Shown here: in pieces, positions 60,500 through 64,000 of the stretch
How positions within the stretch are numbered: the first letter of the stretch is position 1
Layout: each line of letters starts with the position of its first letter
Source of the DNA: Vibrio sp. DW001
Lineage (GTDB): Bacteria; Pseudomonadota; Gammaproteobacteria; Enterobacterales; Vibrionaceae
Direction of reading: 5' to 3'
DNA: 64,000 bases
Assembly (NCBI RefSeq): GCF_029016285.1
Contig: NZ_CP091975.1
Span: 620,001-684,000, forward strand
Program-made: the position numbers and the translations under genes
Notes under the pieces: generated by a model
What the model was told of the DNA's origin: nothing
Databases searched by the model: none
The model's input: the letters and a program-made list of their open reading frames with translations, nothing else

Positions 60500-61498
60500 T
60501 TACTTAAACTCACCTAACATGTAACGGTAGAAGGAAGGGTTAACCCATACTTTTGTCGCAACAACATCGTAGTTTTCAGCCATTGCACGCACTTGTTTTT
60601 CTTGGTCTTTTGCTTTCTCTGGCAGAGACATTAGGTCGGCTTGATAATGATCTATTATCACGCGGTTTTCAGTTAATACTTTGTAGTCGGCCATTTCGGT
60701 ATATGAACGATAGAACGGCTGCCACCATGATTCAAAAAGTAGACCTTTCTCATCAGCACTGTCTTTTTTTGCATACTGATTGATCAAATCCATAAAGCTT
60801 TCTTTACGTTCTTGTGTTTGAAATTCAAAGTCCAAATTATACTCTTTAACCACAGAAACCATTTTGCCACTTTCAAGCGTTGTTACGGGGTAAGTTGGCT
60901 CGCCCCACTCTGGAAGATATAAAAATGCAGACGATTTTGGTGTGAGCTGGACTTTTGGATCAAAACCTTCACTCTTCATTAAATACAGTAATTGGATTGC
61001 GTGCTGGATATTATTGTGACCGTATCGGATCATCATACTTTGATTAAAGTTTGATTCGTCTAGCGTGTCGACAACGTTATAGCCGGTAGTAAGGCCATTA
61101 TCGATGAAGCTGTTCAGCAAGCTGAGTGTTTTTTTGTCATCAATAACCGTGGAATTATTCCAAGTTTTGCTTACGCGCTCGACGATATTTTTGTCGGAAA
61201 CATTACCAATATAGCGTTCAGATTGGTCGATTTGATCCTCAACAAAATGATTAAGTTTGTCAGAAAGTGTTTTTGTTTGACCCAAATCGCTTGGCTTGAT
61301 TACGTTCATGTCAATGAGTAAAGCATCCGCCTGTGTGGCATCACTTATGCCCGTTACTTTCACTATTTTTTCTTGGCTATACGTTAGTGCGAGTTCACTG
61401 AGATTCAGTGCTTCTACCGCTTTTCCTGTTGTCATATCACTTGCATGTGATGCCAAAGGAAACAGAGCCAAGATGATTGCTGTTCTGATTAACTTCAT
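60500..61498 (-). CDS. Secreted protein of unknown function (332 aa)
   Basis: Not recognised. Clear signal peptide, about 1-19 (IRTAIILALFPLASHA). The mature protein is mostly helical and hydrophilic, then carries aromatic patches (LLFESWWQPFYRSYTEM, VNPSFYRYMLGEFK). No Cys in the mature part and no obvious catalytic motif. Stands alone, with about 275 non-coding bp upstream. Confidence 0.75.
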   Translation of the reverse strand: MKLIRTAIILALFPLASHASDMTTGKAVEALNLSELALTYSQEKIVKVTGISDATQADALLIDMNVIKPSDLGQTKTLSDKLNHFVEDQIDQSERYIGNVSDKNIVERVSKTWNNSTVIDDKKTLSLLNSFIDNGLTTGYNVVDTLDESNFNQSMMIRYGHNNIQHAIQLLYLMKSEGFDPKVQLTPKSSAFLYLPEWGEPTYPVTTLESGKMVSVVKEYNLDFEFQTQERKESFMDLINQYAKKDSADEKGLLFESWWQPFYRSYTEMADYKVLTENRVIIDHYQADLMSLPEKAKDQEKQVRAMAENYDVVATKVWVNPSFYRYMLGEFK

Positions 61499-61773
61499 TG
61501 TTGTTCCTCATTCTCATATCGGGTTTATTATTAAGGCTGAATTGACAGCTTTAAGATTGCACCCATTTTGAGTACTAACCCTGATTGATAATGTGATGGA
61601 TGACGGCAAATTAATTAAAAAGAAGCGTGTGGTAGGTGCGGTTGCTTATCTTCTATAAACGGTCATTATTTACGGTGCCAAAAACAATAAAACAACTCAA
61701 ATAGATAACAAAATAAATGTGACTTAGTCGGTGTTCAGGGTGGTTTTTTGTATGGTTTTGGACCATTCACTCC

Positions 61774-62382
61774 TTATTGACCATCATCATATGTATTTAG
61801 ATAATCAGCGATGATATCACCGTGACAGTCGTCTGGTTTACAGAAACAACCCAGTCGCTTGCCTGCAAGCATCAACATACTCACTTTGGTGATGTTTAGA
61901 AAATTGTCGTAATCGAAGTCATATTTATATTTTCTTAAAACCTCGTTACGATCATCGCCATCAACACCAATAGGGTATGGGTTCCCCCATGGTGACCCTC
62001 GGCCAATATATTCAAACTGCTCGGTGCTTTGCCTTCCGTTATAGACAGGATCTCTGGTGACATTAACAACCCGAGTAATTTTAATTCTCTGAACACTTGT
62101 TTTGACAAAGCCTTGTCGTAAGGCCTTTACCTCATCAACAAACTCTTCCCCATCGCTAAATACAATGGCGTGCGTAATGTTGTGCAACGCTTTGGTTAGT
62201 GGTTGTTCAATTCGTTCGTATGCGAGGTTATGTTGCTTTGTATACTGGACCCCAAACTCATTCTTGTCATCGATGAAAATCAGCCGTGGAGACGCCAAAT
62301 TTACAATGAGCATCGACAACTTTCTACTGAATTTAGAGTAGCTTTTGAATAACGTTGGATAGAGAACCAGAATACAATTCAT
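61774..62382 (-). CDS. DUF4326 protein
   Basis: 202 aa. The C-terminal half fits DUF4326: VVNVTRD, YIGRGSPWGNPYPIG, then KRLGCFCKPDDCHGDIIADY. This fold is common in phage and accessory genes and may bind nucleotides or metal. The N-terminal half (about 25-95, HAIVFSDGEEFVDEVKALRQ) recalls a small Rossmann-like domain but is not identified. An internal ATG at residue 24 (MLIVNLASP) is an alternative start. Confidence 0.8.
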   Translation of the reverse strand: MNCILVLYPTLFKSYSKFSRKLSMLIVNLASPRLIFIDDKNEFGVQYTKQHNLAYERIEQPLTKALHNITHAIVFSDGEEFVDEVKALRQGFVKTSVQRIKITRVVNVTRDPVYNGRQSTEQFEYIGRGSPWGNPYPIGVDGDDRNEVLRKYKYDFDYDNFLNITKVSMLMLAGKRLGCFCKPDDCHGDIIADYLNTYDDGQ

Positions 62383-62474
62383 ATCAGTACAAGTGTTTTA
62401 CAGAGACATTTAATTTGGTATGTTCATTCAAGTATTCCATAATCAATCATCGATGGCAAAGCTTAAGCCGATAG

Positions 62475-63107
62475 TTAGATACGGCTAAAATTGTGCCAAT
62501 AATCGGTAAGACCATCGATATCTGATGAGCACATTAAACTCATGGCACCTTTGAGTTGCTCGTCACTCCACAACCACCATTTCATTTTCAATAACTGAGA
62601 TATTTCACTATCTGAGAAACGAAAACGAATATGCTTGGCAGGATTTGAGCCGACAATCGAATAGGGTGCAACGTCCTTGGTCACAACAGAACGACTCGCG
62701 ACAATAGCACCATCACCAACGGTTACACCGCTCATTATCATCGCTTCGCTTCCAATCCATACATCATTACCAATAACGGTATCACCTGAAGGTTGAAAGC
62801 CATCTTTTGCGTCAACAAAATGGTCATTATCCTGATAGAAAAATGGGAAAGTACTTACCCACTTATTTTGGTGACCTTGATTGCCTGCCATCATAAACAC
62901 CGCGCCAGAACCAATTGAACAATAATGGCCAATAATTAGCTTATCCACATCCGTTCTATCAGGCAGTAAATAGCGAGCACAATCATCAAAACTGTGGTTG
63001 TGGTAATAACCAGAGTAGTAACTGTGCTTACCTACAATGATATTCGGGTTGGTGACTTGTTCCTTCAACGATTTACCAACGAAAGGGCTCTCAAAATAGT
63101 TATTCAA
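62475..63107 (-). CDS. catB: Type B chloramphenicol acetyltransferase (CatB/XAT)
   Basis: 210-aa left-handed beta-helix acetyltransferase. Catalytic His79 is in MMAGNQGH; hexapeptide repeats include [40 protein letters not shown] and [11 protein letters not shown] are close to Vibrio CatB9-type proteins. It O-acetylates chloramphenicol and related hydroxyls. No integron attC site was recognised beside it, so it looks chromosomally fixed. Confidence 0.93.
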   Translation of the reverse strand: MNNYFESPFVGKSLKEQVTNPNIIVGKHSYYSGYYHNHSFDDCARYLLPDRTDVDKLIIGHYCSIGSGAVFMMAGNQGHQNKWVSTFPFFYQDNDHFVDAKDGFQPSGDTVIGNDVWIGSEAMIMSGVTVGDGAIVASRSVVTKDVAPYSIVGSNPAKHIRFRFSDSEISQLLKMKWWLWSDEQLKGAMSLMCSSDIDGLTDYWHNFSRI

Positions 63108-63154
63108 TATACATCTCCTTAGGTGTGTCTAATACTCCATTAACTTGTACTGTG

Positions 63155-63174
63155 ATTCAATTCAATTCAATTCA
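63155..63174. repeat. ATTCA pentanucleotide repeat, four units
   Basis: Four tandem ATTCA units between catB and the GNAT gene, about 50 bp upstream of the catB start; a possible slippage site within its promoter. Confidence 0.85.
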
Positions 63175-63183
63175 ACTAGGTTG

Positions 63184-63606
63184 CTATCTGTCTTCTGCCG
63201 AACCTAGGTGCATGCCCATTTTATAATACGCCACGTCACTTTTATAGAAACGTTCACCTTGCGAATGCATACCGAAACGCCCGTAAAAACGTAATGCTGA
63301 CTCTCTTGCATCACACCAAATATAGTTGATGTGGTTCATTCTCAAATAAGCGATCACCTCTTTCAATACCGCCGTTCCTATGCCTAGCCCTTGGAACTGA
63401 ATCTCTGTCGCATACTTGCGTAAACGAGCCTTATCCCCATCGATATAGACAGAGGCAACACAAACGAGCTCGTCATTCTCAAAAGCCCCAAAATGAAGGC
63501 CATCTTCATCTCCTTCCACATAACAAAACTTGGGCGGCTTATCTGGCCATAAAACTCGATGACGGACAGGAATGGTTTGTGTCCAGTCGATTTGACGAAT
63601 ATCCAT
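63184..63606 (-). CDS. GNAT family N-acetyltransferase
   Basis: 140 aa. Acetyl-CoA loop FQGLGIGTAVL near residue 71, with IWCDARESALRFYGRFGM typical of the ElaA/YjcF-like group. Substrate unknown. Same strand as catB but separated by 76 bp, so possibly independent. Confidence 0.88.
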   Translation of the reverse strand: MDIRQIDWTQTIPVRHRVLWPDKPPKFCYVEGDEDGLHFGAFENDELVCVASVYIDGDKARLRKYATEIQFQGLGIGTAVLKEVIAYLRMNHINYIWCDARESALRFYGRFGMHSQGERFYKSDVAYYKMGMHLGSAEDR

Positions 63607-64000
63607 TACGCCTATTTCCTCTGCTACTTATAACGCGATCTATACGGCCGACTATATGCCGTATTTCTCGTTCAGATAGTGCCAATTTTCACGCTTCATT
63701 ACAATCAAGGTACGAGTAGTCTCCATCGCTTTGGTTAACGGAGCAAAATGATTTGATGGTTTGATTAGCATTATGATGGTTGAGCGCGGAAGAGGCTCTT
63801 TTTCAAACGATTTTGGTATTTTATACCGTGCAGCATGAACAGATTAGCTGACGTAGTGGATGGCTATTCTATGCGTGAATTAGTTGGGAGAGGTGTGAAT
63901 GTGTAATTCAACGTTGTGGTAAGCGCCAAATCGTAACCCATAGAGCCTACATTTTTCTAGACTCTATGGTTACTCGTCAGAGGTATAAATACGACCTAAC
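63607..64000. other. Terminal region with a gene fragment and a hairpin
   Basis: No intact gene. A minus-strand frame ending at 63652 (open from about 63816, ATG at 63771) encodes MLIKPSNHFAPLTKAMETTR and ends RENWHYLNEKYGI; it looks like the C-terminal scrap of a lost gene. A hairpin at 63933-63973 (GTAACCcATAGAG/CTCTATGGTTAC, one bulge) may end a transcript from beyond the window. Confidence 0.5.

Noticed and set aside
61296..61571. 91-aa plus-strand ORF at the 5' end of the secreted protein gene
   Set aside because: Antisense to a clear signal-peptide gene, with no binding site or family features.
60480..63606. Possible superintegron segment because of catB, DUF4326 and a GNAT gene
   Set aside because: No VCR/attC-like repeats flank the genes and intergenic lengths are irregular.

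Overview
The window is a chromosomal segment of a marine gammaproteobacterium, almost certainly a Vibrio or close Vibrionaceae relative. Three things point there: the block queA-tgt-yajC-secDF, suhB, trmJ-iscRSUA-hscBA-fdx-iscX-pepB, ndk-rlmN-pilW-rodZ-ispG-hisS-yfgM-bamB-der, xseA/guaBA; a Vibrio OxyR2-type regulator divergent from a 2-Cys peroxiredoxin; and a CatB of the type found in Vibrio. All names come from reading the sequence, without database searches.

Layout. 1-1440: end of ahpC (prx2-like) and divergent oxyR. 1606-7211: glyoxylate shunt, with aceA plus a small ADP-ribosyltransferase-like gene on the minus strand, a LysR gene, and glcB on the plus strand; a 47-bp element is repeated at both shunt promoters. 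7420-7899: CBS-domain protein. 8172-13760: queuosine genes and the Sec accessory complex. 13823-15720: a small accessory insertion (internally deleted WYL regulator, acetyltransferase-thioredoxin-like fusion, GST remnant) ending in a 19-bp-stem hairpin. 15782-40015: long, ordinary housekeeping block covering Fe-S assembly, isoprenoid, tRNA, outer-membrane, ribosome-assembly and GMP genes.

40212-51167: mixed genes. These include a SatP acetate/succinate channel; a three-gene operon of a DUF134 HTH protein, a NifX-like protein with a Cys/His tail and an NqrM-like protein behind two perfect palindromes; a thioesterase; a dienelactone hydrolase; an SRAP (YedK) protein; a secreted nuclease; RsuA; an orphan betaine-type binding protein; TrmK; and a prolyl aminopeptidase. 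51258-58660: an FAD protein followed by a nucleoside cluster. An aldolase, MtnA and a purine nucleoside phosphorylase face away from NupC, an adenosine deaminase and a tiny XapX gene.

The nucleoside cluster reads as a route that takes 5'-deoxyadenosine (or methylthioadenosine) through 5-deoxyribose 1-phosphate to DHAP and acetaldehyde, a DHAP-shunt variant that starts with a phosphorylase. The phosphorylase lacks the N-terminal His that contacts the ribose 5'-OH in E. coli DeoD. 59008-64000 looks accessory: a degenerate transposase-like zinc-ribbon protein, a secreted protein of unknown function, a DUF4326 protein, a CatB acetyltransferase, a GNAT and gene remnants.

The two best candidates for under-described biology are the DUF134/NifX/NqrM operon with its paired palindromes, and the 5-deoxyribose salvage cluster. 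Start codons were moved from the longest ORF wherever a ribosome-binding site or family alignment supported it.
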